Positions 1 to 11,372 are shown, counted from the stretch's first letter. The stretch is 64,000 nucleotides of DNA from Xiphydria camelus (GCA_963678675.1 OY783195.1:22234283-22298282), one strand, 5' to 3'. Numbers and translations are program-made. The notes: generated from the letters alone by a model not told the origin.

Positions 1-2306
1 ACATTGTTAGGTCACGATGGGCAGAAAGGAATACATCATACGAAGATACGTGATTATTTCTAAGTTACGCACATATTTGATCAAAAGTGAAACAAACGGT
101 ATAAATACAGCGGAGTACGAAGATTAATGGTTCGTATTACTATAGCAATTAGAAGGCGTAAGTTCGAACTTAACGTTGTCGTGAGAAAGTTAAGCGTTTC
201 TGTCACTCAGTGTCAGAAGAGCCGCGCGTGCATCGCCACCTTCCAATTCCCGTGTGTAAAAGTCGCGATAAATGTTGCTTGGAAGTGCAAGAGGTCGTGC
301 GGAGAAAGAGACGAGCCAAAGAGTATCGAGGGTTAAAGAGGGGAGAAGCACGCGTCCGCCACGCTCCCCATGCACACACCTGGAGCCAGTTGGCCAGCGA
401 GAGGCCCTCCACCAACGGCACAACCAATGCCCAATTATTAACAAATTATAACCGCGAAATTGAGGATATTCCGGAAATCCGGAAACAAAGTCTCTCTCGT
501 CCTGAAGCCGGAGCGGCTGGCGACTTCCAAGAATCCCCGCGAATTTTCGCGACCGAACTAATCACGAAAGAAAATTAGGGCGCGCGTGGCGCGCTTATTA
601 AGTAGTTATTATACTACACGGATTCTCTCTAAATTTGAGAGAGTGAAATATTTTACTTTAACAGAGTGATAAGTGAGTCTCGGTCCGACTTAGAACGAAG
701 GGTTCACTCTTCTAGTCAATGAATGTGTATACCAGGACATTATTGGTTTTTCACTCGAGAGAGAGAAAAGAGAGAGTAAATATTTTATTCTACATCAGAT
801 CGATTCAAATCTAACTTTTCAAAATTTGAGTACTTATACATAGCTACCTCCAAATACACCGAAAGCTTCTTCATTAAACTAAGCAATATAGTTTAAACCG
901 AGGCGAATCGGATCACATGGTGAATCGGATTATAGATCCATATTTTTTAAATCGTGTTGAAAATAAATATTTTGTTCGTTCATATTATTACTTCGTTCCT
1001 CTCCAATGAAGTACTTAATACGAATAATCAAAATATTCATTTTCGTCCGAAGTGATCCGATTCGCTTTGGTCTACCCTACGAAGGAAAATAAAAGTACTT
1101 AACTGCGCCAATATTAGCAGGTAATCATTTTCCTCCATCGAATATTAAAACCCGCTCACCGAGAGAAAAACGTTTGATGTAAACAACAAAATATTTGTTA
1201 TAGGTAAGCCAAATATGGGCCACACAAATTTCACCGTTCCTTTGTAGATGATAATAAGTAATTTGCGATTTTGCTATTCTAATTCATATTTTTTTTATTT
1301 ATAACGCGGAGATATAATTCTGCAGACACAGTAATAAAACGAATAGATTCGCTTTGTCGGAAGACGAAGCACCCCACGATTGACATAATTGAACACGAAG
1401 AACTTGTAGGATATCGTAGGAAGTGAAATTAATCAAGCGAATGTCCTTGAGTCTCGCGCAAAAGCTAGCCACTCGCAGTTCCTCTCGAGCGGCGGGCTTC
1501 GCAAAACGTTTCACCAAGCAGGTTTCCGCATCTTTCCTAGAAGGAGATCCACTGGATATTAGCTTTTTAATGATTTCACTCCCTTCTCCTAACGACCACG
1601 CAAAAAAGAAGGTTCACGCATCCTAGAAGTGACCTCCGGATTCAGCGTTTTTCACGAAAAGGGATGGTTGTAATGTTTCGCGAATTTATTGGAATTTCCG
1701 CTGATTCGTACAGCTTCTATAGAGAGAGAGTGTCCATTTAAATTCACTACTCTAGATACACTCTCTTTTGACGCGTTATGCTGGGAATTCTTATTTCGGA
1801 AGTATCAAAGAAGCATTATTATTACAAACGTAAATTGCGTTGCCCTTTGTATACGAAAGGTACCTGGGGCCGCTTTTAATGGAATACGATTTTAAAGTTT
1901 AATAGCGGTGTCTGGTTTTGGAGAATGCATCTAGGTGTAAAACGTATGATTACATTGGGTCTAGGGATTGATATAATAGTTGCAACAGAAGTTGCGGTAG
2001 GTCGGACAATAAAATAATCGGCATTCTAGCGAAATGTACATAATTTTTTTCAGATACACACATAGAAAGGTATTACCAACACCTTTAATTATATTGAATT
2101 GTCGGAGAAATTCAATTTCCCGTATTCCTGTAAAATAACGAAAGGTGGAACAACCGACCACTGCATTTATGGTTTAATACAAAATATCGTAATTTAACAT
2201 TTTTATTAGTCTTCGACTATTTTGTTAGGTACTATTTGGTACTATTATAATGCAGAATTTCTACAACGCAAGAGTAAAATCAGATTAACGTATGACGTGT
2301 TCCTAC

Positions 2307-2308
<2 letters not shown>
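1..2308. other. Unassigned sequence, no supported gene
   Basis: No exon chain, conserved domain or inverted-repeat element was recognised here. The first 600 bases are richer in GC than what follows and contain short open frames on both strands, but none resembles a known family. The stretch could be a promoter or 5' exon of a gene lying to the left, or an old repeat. I cannot choose between these. Confidence 0.4.
100..107 (+). promoter_or_regulatory. Possible TATA box
   Basis: The bases TATAAATA sit about 25 bases upstream of an ATG-containing open stretch. The match to a TATA box is good, but no transcript or gene is otherwise supported, so it may be a chance AT-rich match. Confidence 0.2.

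Positions 2309-2337
<29 letters not shown>
2309..2337. repeat. (AC)n microsatellite
   Basis: An uninterrupted AC dinucleotide run of about 14 units. Confidence 0.95.
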
Positions 2338-2338
<1 letters not shown>

Positions 2339-4350
2339 CTAGATAACCTGTCTTACTTCGGTGCATATTCTGGAAGATATAGTATTATGCACGAGTGTGA
2401 TAAATATTACGAAATTTAGAAAGGTGTAATATGTCGTGTTAAAAATGGTTTATAACATAATTAAATGGATTATGCCCGAGTTTGTATAAATAGCATGTAA
2501 TTTACTAGAGAGTGCTATTTAACTTTTGAATAAATTCATTCATCATTATATAGATACAGTTACGTCGGATATATTACTGGTAAAATTGATTGTCTTTCAT
2601 AAAGAATAATTGTTTTTACAAATATGTCATTTCGCGCTTCAACCATCAATTTAGAAATCCTAAGCCTAACACGATGACAAAAATACAATAGATATAGAAA
2701 AATGGGCAATTCTCCACACGTCTGAATTAAAATTTTAATGAATGAGCCAACTTCTCCGCGATATTATACATATCATGTAAGCAGAATAAAATTGGCTCTG
2801 AATTTTCTACGGGCCTTTCGTCAAGTCGTTCGTCACGGTGTATTTTTCAAAATTTGTGTTGGGGTAATCGTTCAGGAAATGGGATGTCAAATTTAATTCA
2901 ATTAAGGCGCTTGTCGTGGCAGGCTTACGAATGGCACTGCTCCCGAAGAGGGATGGTGGGTAGGTCGTAATTGGCTGTCGAACAAATGAAAATACCTCGA
3001 GGAATTTTTGAAAATTGAAAAAGTACCAATGACATTAAAGTCGCATTAGATGTATGAGAGGAAGTGAGCGATTTATGCAGGTCCATTCATCCCCGAAGAT
3101 CTCACGTGGGAACCTGCTCTCTGCCCCACAATTCTTGATCCTTTCCAGGATCTCCCGTATATAGTCATTTGTTCGGACTCCAAAAGGTTCCGTATATCTA
3201 CACTAAAAAACCGATTAAAACCGATTGAAAAAAAAGCAATAGGAATGAATTCGATTTGTTGTATGGGAAAAATTTAATTTACTGAATTAATTTCAGGGCT
3301 GGTAGCGGTCTGACAATTTTAGATAAGTGAGAAAAGTGATATTCGTCACGAAAAAAGTTACGGAAAAGTGACCGAAAAGTTAGAAAAAATGCCCACGGGT
3401 AGAGTACTAAAGCAAATATTTTTAGGAGCATTACCAATATCTTCATTGCTACATTATAGTTATTATTATCGGCATCATTAAATCATATTGTTTTGATACA
3501 TTTCTCAATCATGATGATAAGTAATGAAATGGCAAACATTATTTAAGTAAAAATAACATAAATTACTTAAAAGCGGGATATGTAACTACATTTTTTATTT
3601 TTTAGAAAAACATTCTGAAATCAAATGGGATTTTTTTTCGCGATCAAATTGTACGATATTTTCAATTTCACACATAACTTCTAGTACCTACTTCTTTCTG
3701 TACTGCATTCATACTTTCCAGCACAGTCTGCGCTAATGACTCTTCTTTCAAATTCTTATTTTTAATTGCGTTTTCATTTATATTTTAGTTTTTCTTCTTC
3801 GGTCGTAATTACTTTTCTTCCCTTCTTAATCCTTTTTTATTTTCAACTTTCTTTCTCTCCTTTTCTGCCTTTTACCTCTCAGCATCATCATATTTTCTTT
3901 TTCTCTCAGCTTCTATTATAAATATTTCTGACCTTTATTGCAAGAAGCATTTGACATCCCCATAAGCGTTTTTGTGATTAGTACAAAGTTAGCTTTCTTA
4001 TTGCATATTTTCATAGCACTTTTAACAATGAGAATAACATTGAGAGTTCTCTCTGATAATGATACATACAGAAACAATCACGTACTATTACATTAATAAG
4101 TATTTGATAAATTTTGGTAAGCACTCAACATAATCAACAACGTTATGAACAATTTTCTAGATGGCTTAGGTGGAAAAGTGAAAAAAGTGATCCGCTGTGA
4201 CTTTTGTAGTTAATTTTAAAATGTATCATTAGAGTTGGTTATACAAGTATTTTTAATTAGAATACTTTAAAAACCTGATTAAAACCGATTGAAAAAAATA
4301 ATAGATACTTATAAGAATTATTATTTTGCATTAGTACCCACTATTGATAC
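2338..4350. other. Intergenic AT-rich stretch with a pair of direct repeats
   Basis: No gene is supported. A motif reading approximately ACCGATTAAAACCGATTG occurs at about 3209-3229 and again in slightly diverged form at about 4273-4292, in the same orientation and 1.06 kb apart. Both copies are followed by an A run. These could be flanking repeats of a decayed element. Nothing coding lies between them. Confidence 0.4.
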
Positions 4351-4524
4351 TACACTGAAAAAAATTTTCAGGGAATTGAGCAATAATTCTGGCTGAACCA
4401 ACCAGAATTTCTAGCCACCGTGGCCACAGCCAGAAGTTTTCTTAAGACAGCCGGACGAGTATGGCTAAGCTAATATGTTTAAAGTAACAATATCGTGATG
4501 TTTGTGTCAAGCTGCGCTGTACTG

Positions 4525-4738
4525 TTGAGCCAGTTATTTATTCTGATTGATTTAGACGTGCAGTATGCCTACGTAAGCTGTACCGTATCGCTAAAATGCA
4601 CGGAAATTCTGGTTCATCTAGACAAGCAGTATAGCTGTGTCAGCTATACCGTATTGCTAAATTGCGCGGGAATTTTGGTTCGTTTAGACAAGCAGTATAG
4701 CTGTGTCAGCTATACCGTATTGCTAAATTGCAAGTAGG
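4525..4738. repeat. 66-bp tandem repeat, about three units
   Basis: Units start near 4525, 4591, 4657 and 4723, each sharing TAGACAAGCAGTATAGCTG and CTATACCGTATTGC. The last two full units are nearly identical and the first is diverged. Because 66 is a multiple of three, the array gives an open frame on the plus strand. That frame has no other sign of coding. Confidence 0.85.
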
Positions 4739-4828
4739 ATTTTGCAAAAAGGGGGCGCGCACGCCTATCCTGCCGCCTGCCAACCCGCCTACTGGTGTCG
4801 GTTTTTTTCCAACCCTTCCGCGATTCGA

Positions 4829-5048
4829 TTTTTTTTTTTTTTTTTTTTTTTTTTATAGAAGGGGAAATGCATTTACGCACCATCCCCAGGTTTGGCTAGA
4901 AATCCGGAGGTGTGTGGAGCTCGGGTGATCCCGCGACGAGAAAGTGCAATGTCGCGGGGCCCACACCGGGATTTGAACCTGCGTTCCTTAGATGAGATGC
5001 TTCGAGACTGGGAAAATGCTCGCATTCTACCAATTGCGCCACCGACTC
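4829..5048 (-). mobile_element. tRNA-derived SINE
   Basis: Read on the minus strand, the element begins near 5048 with a tRNA-like head. An A-box-like TGGCGCAATTGG is followed about 50 bases later by a B-box-like GGTTCAAATCC, the two internal RNA polymerase III promoter parts. A roughly 110-bp unrelated body follows, and it ends in a 26-base A tail (the T run at 4829-4854 on the plus strand). Head, body and tail in this order are the hallmark of a tRNA-derived SINE. The spacing and lack of a clean cloverleaf argue against a functional tRNA gene. It sits inside the CACTGAAA-ended element and is therefore younger than it. Confidence 0.8.
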
Positions 5049-5164
5049 TTCAAGTGGTCTTAGCTAAAACAGGCCTTTATATAATGCAACACTGAGATAT
5101 CTCGGCAAAAATATTTAAATAAATATTTAATTTGCTATCGGGGTACCGACTCGACTTCTACCGG

Positions 5165-5515
5165 TATTTCGTATGCCTCGGGCACAGAACCGCACAGTTG
5201 CAGGGACCTCTTCGGCCGGGCTTGGTCGGTATTCGAGCCACTTTTACCGGTAGAAGTCGAGTCGGTAATTAGAGTTGGTGTCAATTCGGGAGATCGAAGC
5301 GTCTAATCTCGAAATCGTGAATTTGTGAATAATGGAAATTACTCACCATAATTCACAAATCCACGATTTCGAAATTAGACGCTTCGATCTCCCGAATTGA
5401 CACCAACTCTAACTACCGACTCGACTTCTACCGGTAAAAATTGCTCGAATACCGATCAAGCCCGGCCGAAGGGGTCCCTGCAACTGTGTGGAACTGCGCG
5501 AGGCATCCAGTATAG
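5165..5515. repeat. Long foldback (palindromic) repeat
   Basis: Two arms of about 150-170 bases are near-perfect reverse complements around a short loop near 5340. The arms carry ACCGACTCGACTTCTACCGG and the motif CAATTCGGGAGATCGAAGCG. The latter also lies near the centre of the ACAGTATGTCCC MITE family found at five other places in this window, so the two foldback families share an internal core. Confidence 0.8.
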
Positions 5516-5867
5516 TCCACCCAGCCATACCGTTCAGTCACACTACACATAAGTTTACAGTTGGTGTAAACATACGTTTTATAGTCCAGCTAACTATACC
5601 TATATACCTATATTACGTATAATCATACAGTTGGGGTAAGAATACGTCATCTGCTTAGGATAACCTTTCTAGTATATTAAGTAATCAGATGCCATATTGC
5701 TGCATCAAACATATCTGTTAGCAATACTTGGACTGCTAACATAGCAATGCTGTATCTCAAATACAACTAATAGAATTACTGTAATAAAAATATTTTTAGG
5801 GGGGAATGGCTAGAAAGTCTCAGCCAGAAATGTATTGCTGTTAAAACTAAAGATTTTTTTCAGTGTA

Positions 5868-6437
5868 GAAGTACTTATTACTAACTCCAGAAATGCACAC
5901 TAATGTATATATTAATATTATAATACCTTAGCACTAGTAATATGAACTTTTAATTGACACTTCTAGTGAAGTAGTGAGTAGTATTAGTATACGCTGCTAT
6001 CACTGCTCCATTACTTGCATCAACAGTAATCACTGCTAGTGAATACTACTATCACTATTGAAACTGTTGCACTACTTATGTACACCAGTGGTAGAAACTA
6101 ATGCACTATTAGCACTTCGAGTGCATTGCTAATTTGGATTACTGAGATTTTGAAACTATTGATATTATATAATATTAACAAAATTTGATATCACTGACAC
6201 AATTATTATATTGAAATGTTAAAAATAATACTTTAATTATGTCTTATAACTTATGGATTGCGTTGCTACTAGTTTCAAAAGAGTAACTATAGTGAGTTTC
6301 ATCATGCGTGAATAAATCGTATCACGTATTTTTTATATCTCGTACTGGAGCGCGTAGCGGATAAGGACTCAAGTACATTAGTCGATTAACAAAGTTTAGC
6401 AGCAAGCAGTGTGGTTAGAACTTGGATAGGTGACCGC
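5868..6437. other. Region dense in AGTAGTG/CACTACT motifs ending in a 5S-like segment
   Basis: Many copies of short motifs such as AGTAGTG, CACTACT and ACTAGTA occur in both orientations. The same motifs recur in the Harbinger-type element to the right and again at 7580-7620. This looks like the subterminal part of one larger or duplicated transposon. No coding potential was seen. Confidence 0.5.
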
Positions 6438-6438
6438 T
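6350..6438 (+). pseudogene. 5S rRNA-like segment
   Basis: The stretch matches the middle and 3' part of eukaryotic 5S rRNA: a run like GGATAAGGACTC, an A-box-like AAAGTTTAGCAGC, then GGTTAGAACTTGGATAGGTG and GACCGCTT, corresponding to the intermediate element and C box. Mismatches (for example an extra T in AAGTTTAGCAGC) and the missing 5' half make a working 5S gene unlikely. It stops exactly where the Harbinger-type element begins. Confidence 0.6.
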
Positions 6439-6664
6439 TCCCTTACGGAAAAAAATTACTAGAGCGCACTACTACACTAGCAGTGCGCAGTAGTGTCTAC
6501 TCCTGGTATAAGCAGTGCTTACGATACTATTGGCTCCAGAAGTGCTTACTACTGACCTTAGAAGTGCACACTATTGTACTAGTAGTATACACTATTACAC
6601 TAGTAGTACCTACTTTTAATGGGCACTTCTATAAAAGCAGTTACCACTATTAAGCTCGCTACAG

Positions 6665-6800
6665 ACTATGCATGTATTCGCGATTCGTGACGCCCGATGC
6701 GTGATTCGTCCAGTTCGTTGTAGTTCGTAGCAATTCGCAAACAGAGCATACAGACTATGCGTTTGTTCACGATTCGTGATGCGCGATGCGTGATTCATCC
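6665..6800. repeat. Imperfect tandem duplication, about 88-bp period
   Basis: ACAGACTATGC followed by a TTCGCGATTCGTGACGC-like and GATGCGTGATTC motif appears twice, starting near 6662 and 6750. It lies inside the Harbinger-type relic. Confidence 0.6.
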
Positions 6801-6970
6801 ACACATGTTCGCAGTTAGTTCACGGACATTTGTGAGCAAAGAGCAAAAAGCCTATATTTATTATTTCAGTAGGTACATACAGGATTTTATAAACTGTATG
6901 TACATATTTCTGCTCTGAAAATATGGAGAGCGACCATAATCTGGCACTAGCTAGTGCTATTTTTATAATC

Positions 6971-7290
6971 ATGGCGCAAAAGAAGAAGAAGAAGTTTTTA
7001 AATAAACGGAAAAAACGCAGATGGTGGAGTGTATCACTATTTAAAAATAGAGACAGGTAATTATAAGTTCATATGATTCATTCTCTGGAGTCAGTTCTAT
7101 ATGAAAAAGCTAGCTGGGATAATATTTGTTGTTATACTATTTATTGACAGACATAATGGCAACGATCTGCTAAATGATTTATCAGTAGAATTCTCTGGTA
7201 AATTTGAACATTTTTGTCGGGTGGCATCTGCTGATTTCAAAATCCTCCTGCAATTAATTGGTTGTAAAAAACGAGAAGAATGGGGTAGTT
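6971..7290 (+). pseudogene. Harbinger transposase N-terminal fragment
   Basis: An ATG at 6971 opens a lysine/arginine-rich stretch (MAQKKKKKFLNKRKKRRWW) like the basic lead-in of PIF/Harbinger transposases. After stops and a frame change, the frame from about 7158 encodes LLNDLSVEFSGKFEHFCRVA then FKILLQLIG, matching the usual 'L…D…F..F.R.….F..LL..I' block that precedes the catalytic domain. The DDE domain is absent and the frame then ends. The relic cannot encode a transposase. The family call is from pattern memory and is moderately certain. Confidence 0.45.
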
Positions 7291-7437
7291 CTGGTGAAGG
7301 TGCTAGTAGTGCTAACACACAGTAGAACAGTAGTGCTAACACAGTTTCGACAGTAGTGGGTAGTGACCACTACTGTTGAAATTACGATTGGCTAGTAGTG
7401 CAGTAGTATATATTAGTAGTTTTTTTCCGTAAGGGAA

Positions 7438-7510
7438 GAGCCTCTCTGTAACACAAAATTCTCTATCCTTGTCGAACTTGTTTAGAGAATTATGTGTAAC
7501 AGAGAGGCTC
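7438..7510. repeat. Short hairpin element, GAGCCTCTCTGT arms
   Basis: Arms of about 29 bases beginning GAGCCTCTCTGTAACAC are inverted around a 15-base loop. The hairpin directly abuts the Harbinger-type element. It may be a tiny MITE. Confidence 0.6.
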
Positions 7511-9123
7511 TTATGCCATCACCGTGTGTTCTCACTCGCACTCACACATTTCCTGAGTACCCCATCCTGGGAATGTCACTGTACATTAGTAGTGCAGTAG
7601 TGCGTATTAGCAGTTCTTTTCTATGGGGAAAGGTAGATTTTTGAAAAATTTTGTCTCATAGTTTTGGCACAGATTTGGTAGAGAAAAATGTCCACTAGAA
7701 AATTGAAAGAATTTATGACATTTCAAATCCTTTCTTTTAGAATTGGCAACAACAATATTTAACAATACGTTAATTTGTCTGCTTAACCTTTGAACTTACG
7801 AGGGAACATTAATACAAACACTCTCGTCATTACAAGTTACAAGATCGACCTATTATTAGGGGAATGCTGGGCACTGTGCCGCTATAAATATCACATTCAA
7901 CGAGCACGTTTGATGAAGATATTAAGTAAAAAAGTTATTTCGATGAACATGAGGTGCGTAAAGGTAAACCGTGCGACTGGTGCCGGTTTTAGCGCAGTCT
8001 AAGGCGTCTGAAACGGCGATCACACGCCCGATAACCCGGTTAACCCCCCTAGCCCGTTATTATAATATTTGCCGAACCAAAATATAATAATTGCTTATTT
8101 GCTTGGGCCCAATTACTGCACGTCTGCACGCCCTCGAATCCCCCGTTCCTAGGGAGATGCGTTCCTCTACCAGCCAAGATAATGATTAGGCTCGAAGGAG
8201 CGGATACAATTGAGGTGAACAATAATCCGCAGTCTCCGTTATTCGTACGCGTCACACCGATGATATTGGTTATCTCAACGTAAGCAATGCATTGCATTAA
8301 AAAAAATGCCTATCATACTGCTGGAAAATTAAATAGAATCTTGCGGGCTAACCGTTTAATTTTTTTTTCTTTAAGCATGACTAAATCAGGGTAAAAAAAG
8401 CTATGAAGCAAACAAAATAAATTGAGTGTAGGCATTCATTCTCCTATTGGAAAGTGTATTTTTATTTTCTTATAATAAAAATAAAGGACGACGCGAATAT
8501 GTTTTTTCTTAACCGCTAGAAATAAAAAACGAATATAATGAATGATAGCATGAGTAACCTACATATACCCTACGTATAGTGCACTGTCGCGTGCATAATA
8601 ACATACGCAAATTGTCAACAATTTCGTTAAGGTGCTTCTGTAGCTATTATTGTTATCGCGAATTCTTATTTCTTAAATATCTATATTTTCGCATATTTTC
8701 GAGCAAATAAGTGAGCCAGAGTCGACTGTCTACATATACCTAGTGAGGATCCAAGTATTTAGACACCCAGAAATTTAAACATCTACTTTCGTTCTCTCTT
8801 TCCAGTTACTTTGTCGGTATTCAAACGAGGGGTACAATAGTTGGGATGGCCCACTGTAGCATACACTTCTATTCCGAAGATGACAGCGTACACTGAAAGT
8901 ATATTATGTACTGTATCTCCACCATTCATGAATCACGCCTACAAGTGCAAGCTTAGAAATGCCCCCCACCCCCGACGGGACCCAGGGTCTTGAATTCCAA
9001 CTGTAATTTACTAGGCAATATGAACAAAATAATCTAAAAACGAATAGGTCCTTTATGAAATATGGACAGACGGCTATGGCAGTTTGACGGCTGCAGAAAT
9101 ATTTACCGTTTTTAGAGTTTGGA
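7511..9123. other. Intergenic stretch without a supported gene
   Basis: The first 110 bases repeat the AGTAGTGCAGTAGTG motif of the neighbouring element. The remainder is AT-rich with no convincing exons. A segment near 8120-8180 vaguely resembles a tRNA on the minus strand but was not accepted. Confidence 0.4.
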
Positions 9124-9346
9124 AGTACTCCCGGTGATACGAATTCTGTCGCTGGTGACTTTTTAAACTGTGATTTTGAAACGTACTAACCAGTGATCAA
9201 TCAATCCCCGTGCTTTCATCAACAAGGTCAAGTGCCGCCGTAGCTAATAAGAGCATGGGAATTAATTGTCCATTGGCTAGTAGGCTTATGTTTAAAAACA
9301 TTTTAAAGAGTAACCAGCGACAGAATCCGTGACGCCGGGAGTACTT
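9124..9346. mobile_element. Foldback MITE, CTGTCGCTGGTGAC family, copy 1
   Basis: Terminal inverted repeats carry AGTACTCCCGG and CTGTCGCTGGTGACTTTTTA. The interior contains the inverted pair AACGTACTAACCAGTG / CATTGGCTAGTAGG. Related copies lie at about 25826-26020 and 26686-26901, sharing ACGTACTAACCA and GTCACCAGCGACAGA. It is non-coding. Confidence 0.7.
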
Positions 9347-9436
9347 ACGGCGAATTCGAACTTCTTTCCCTGTGCCATCAATTCCTAATTAGTTCCCGTA
9401 ACTGCTTGTTTCCTCTAAGGCGATACAGTAAAATCT

Positions 9437-9673
9437 AATACGTAAATGCGCTTATCGCCGCAAATCTGGGGAATATCGAACTCAATTATTTTCCACGGAA
9501 GCTATGTCATCTTGTCTTATCTTATATTTCATTATTATATTATCTTTTATTTAATTTGTTTCCATTTCAAATAAATCTATCTTCTATGCCCAAATATAAA
9601 ATGACATAGTTCCTGTGGAAAACAATTGAGTTCGATACTCCTTAGATCTGCGGCGATAAGTGTATTTATATAC
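9437..9673. mobile_element. Foldback MITE with CTTATCGCCGCA arms
   Basis: Arms of about 65 bases (CTTATCGCCGCAAATCT, then ATCGAACTCAATT, then TTTTCCAC…ATGACATAG) are inverted around an AT-rich centre near 9555. There is no coding sequence and no second copy in the window. Confidence 0.7.
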
Positions 9674-9726
9674 TAAAGACAGATTTTGCGGTACTTCCTC
9701 GGAGGAAACAGGCAGCTACGGAAGAT

Positions 9727-10315
9727 AATTGAAGACATTGCAGCAAAAACGAGGTATCTGCACTTTTTGGCCAAATGAAGTTATATGCACGAATCGGTAA
9801 AGTATACCTATTAATGTTGTCGTTTGGGTCAAAAATGAAAAATCTAGGTACCTTACTTGTGGTTTCGATCATACATAATTTTTTGTAACTACCTCCTCTA
9901 TTTACTACGAAATATTTGGTGCAATAACAAGGCAACTGTGCAGATATCCTCGTATATTGTTGGTTACATAAACGAGGTATATGTCAAATGCCTCAGTAAT
10001 GTTTAGTGGACATCAAAAAGTTTGTTTTTATGTAAACTTTATGTACACTACTGTCATTAATAAAAAAAAACTTTTGTGTCATAGTTTCGGTGGTAAAAAC
10101 GAGGTAGCTGCAAAACATGTTTTAGTTTTTCACAAAACTGCAGGTCTTTAAAATATTCTTTTATCTATTACTGTACTCCTACCCAACATGTTAACAACTT
10201 TTACAGTAACAACCAAAGAAAAAAAAATTAATTTAAATTTTAAAACACATTTTTGTCCCTTCCGAAAAAAATTCTAAAATGCAGCTGCCTCGTTTTTGCT
10301 GCAATGCCCTCAATT
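9727..10315. mobile_element. Inverted-repeat element with AAAAACGAGGTA motifs
   Basis: The ends are inverted copies of AATTGAAGACATTGCAGC followed by AAAAACGAGGTATCTGCA. Related AACGAGGTA motifs recur internally near 9975 and 10098, suggesting subterminal binding sites. The element is 0.59 kb and non-coding. The exact ends and target duplication are not resolved. Confidence 0.55.
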
Positions 10316-10380
10316 AGAACACGATGGCGCGGCGGAGTATCCTACGAGGCGGGAAGAAGCCCAAATTAACCGTAAGTACA

Positions 10381-10670
10381 TATACAGGGTCTTTGGTTTA
10401 TACATGCCAGTGGAACAGGTTGCATATCAGTTGGCGCACTCCATCCGCTGCGATTTCTTGTAATTCAGTGGTAATACCGACAGCCAAGAAAAACATTGGT
10501 CATCTCATTTCACTACTATTAAGATGACCGCTGTTTCTCAGACTGATACGTCTATTTGATTCAGAGCTGTCGGTATTATCACCGAATTAAAGGAAAACGC
10601 AACGGATGGGGTGCGCCAACCGATATGCAACCCGCTCCACTGGCGTGTATTAAACCAAAGACCCTCTACA
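10381..10670. mobile_element. Foldback MITE with ACAGGGTCTTTGG ends
   Basis: Arms of about 100 bases start TACAGGGTCTTTGGTTTA and mirror TAAACCAAAGACCCT at the right. The interior arms share CCACTGG, GCATATC and AGTTGGCGCAC-type blocks. TA borders fit a mariner-type MITE. The next MITE begins at its right edge with no spacer. Confidence 0.7.
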
Positions 10671-11052
10671 TACAGTATGTCCCGTGGATAACGCAAGTAT
10701 TTGAATTTCCCTGACATTTGACTTTGGTAGTGCTTGGAACGGTGCTGTAGTTAGAGTTGGCTTCAGAAGAATGCGCTGCGTTCTTACGAGCCGTGTTTCG
10801 AAACCTGTATTATTATTTCTCATCACTTCTACACATTATTTACCATTATTTACAAATTCAGTTAATTTCGAGGTTAGACGCTTCCATCTCCCGAATTGAC
10901 AGTTCCCGGGAAATCAATTTTTCGCTCTCGAAACACGGCTCGTAAGAACGCAGCGCACTCTTCTGAAACCAACTACAACACCGTTCCAAGTACTACCAAA
11001 GTCAAATGTCAAGGAAATTCAAATACTTGCGTTACCAATGGGACATACTGTA
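10671..11052. mobile_element. ACAGTATGTCCC foldback MITE, copy 1
   Basis: The element starts TACAGTATGTCCCGTGGATA and ends with the reverse complement. Internal arms carry GCTTGGAACGGTGCTGTAG and CTTACGAGCCGTGTTTCG in both orientations. Open frames found in either direction are mirror images of each other and are not genes. Four further copies lie at 22298, 37236, 39785 and 41019. TA at the borders and no transposase indicate a mariner-type MITE. Confidence 0.8.
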
Positions 11053-11372
11053 TAGGTGCACCTCAAAATTTTAAAAGCGGTGAACATTTCTGCAGCTGTC
11101 GAACTGCCATAACGGTCTGTCTCTATTTTATAAACGATTTATTCGTTTTTAGACAATTTTATTCAAATTGTTTTCGTACTGCATAGTAAATTATATGGAC
11201 AATCGACTCTGATTCACTTACTAACACGAAAATGTGCAGAAGTATAGATATTTAAGAAATAAGAATCCGCGATTACAACAATAGCTACAGAACCATCTTG
11301 AGATGTCAAAATGGACAGTTATAAAAATCTGAACGAATTATAAAATAAATTAATAAATTGGTTATTGTGTAT
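11053..11372. other. Short intergenic stretch
   Basis: No gene, repeat pair or domain was recognised between the MITE and the ISL2EU-type element. Confidence 0.4.

Larger units (their letters stand above)
4351..5867. mobile_element. DNA transposon relic with CACTGAAAAAAA inverted ends
   Basis: The left end reads TACACTGAAAAAAA and the right end is its reverse complement (…TTTTTTTCAGTGTA). A second inverted motif, TTCTGGCTGA, lies about 40 bases inside each end. TA at both borders suggests a TA target duplication, as in Tc1/mariner-like elements. There is no transposase reading frame. The interior is occupied by a tandem repeat, a SINE and a foldback, so this is a non-autonomous shell carrying later insertions. 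The superfamily assignment is an inference. Confidence 0.6.
6438..7437. mobile_element. Harbinger-type DNA transposon relic
   Basis: Ends are inverted copies of TTCCCTTACGGAAAAAAA followed by CTA/AGT-rich subterminal repeats. The interior holds a broken reading frame resembling the N-terminal region of PIF/Harbinger transposases. The element is about 1 kb and lacks the catalytic domain. The assignment rests on the weak protein similarity, so the superfamily is moderately supported. Confidence 0.5.

Noticed and set aside
127..578. Overlapping small frames on both strands near the left edge
   Set aside because: Short, mutually overlapping, and without conserved domains or splice context.
4495..4737. 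80-residue plus-strand frame
   Set aside because: Explained by the 66-bp tandem repeat, whose period preserves frame. No family resemblance.
8110..8180. tRNA-like stretch on the minus strand (GGCTGGTAGAGGAACGC, then GGATTCGAG)
   Set aside because: No acceptor stem or consistent anticodon arm could be drawn. It may be a decayed tRNA or SINE piece, and the support is too weak to annotate.
10757..11186. Open frames MASEECAAFLRAVF… and similar, repeated near 22265 and 39696-40086
   Set aside because: They lie wholly inside the ACAGTATGTCCC foldback MITEs and recur on the opposite strand of other copies.
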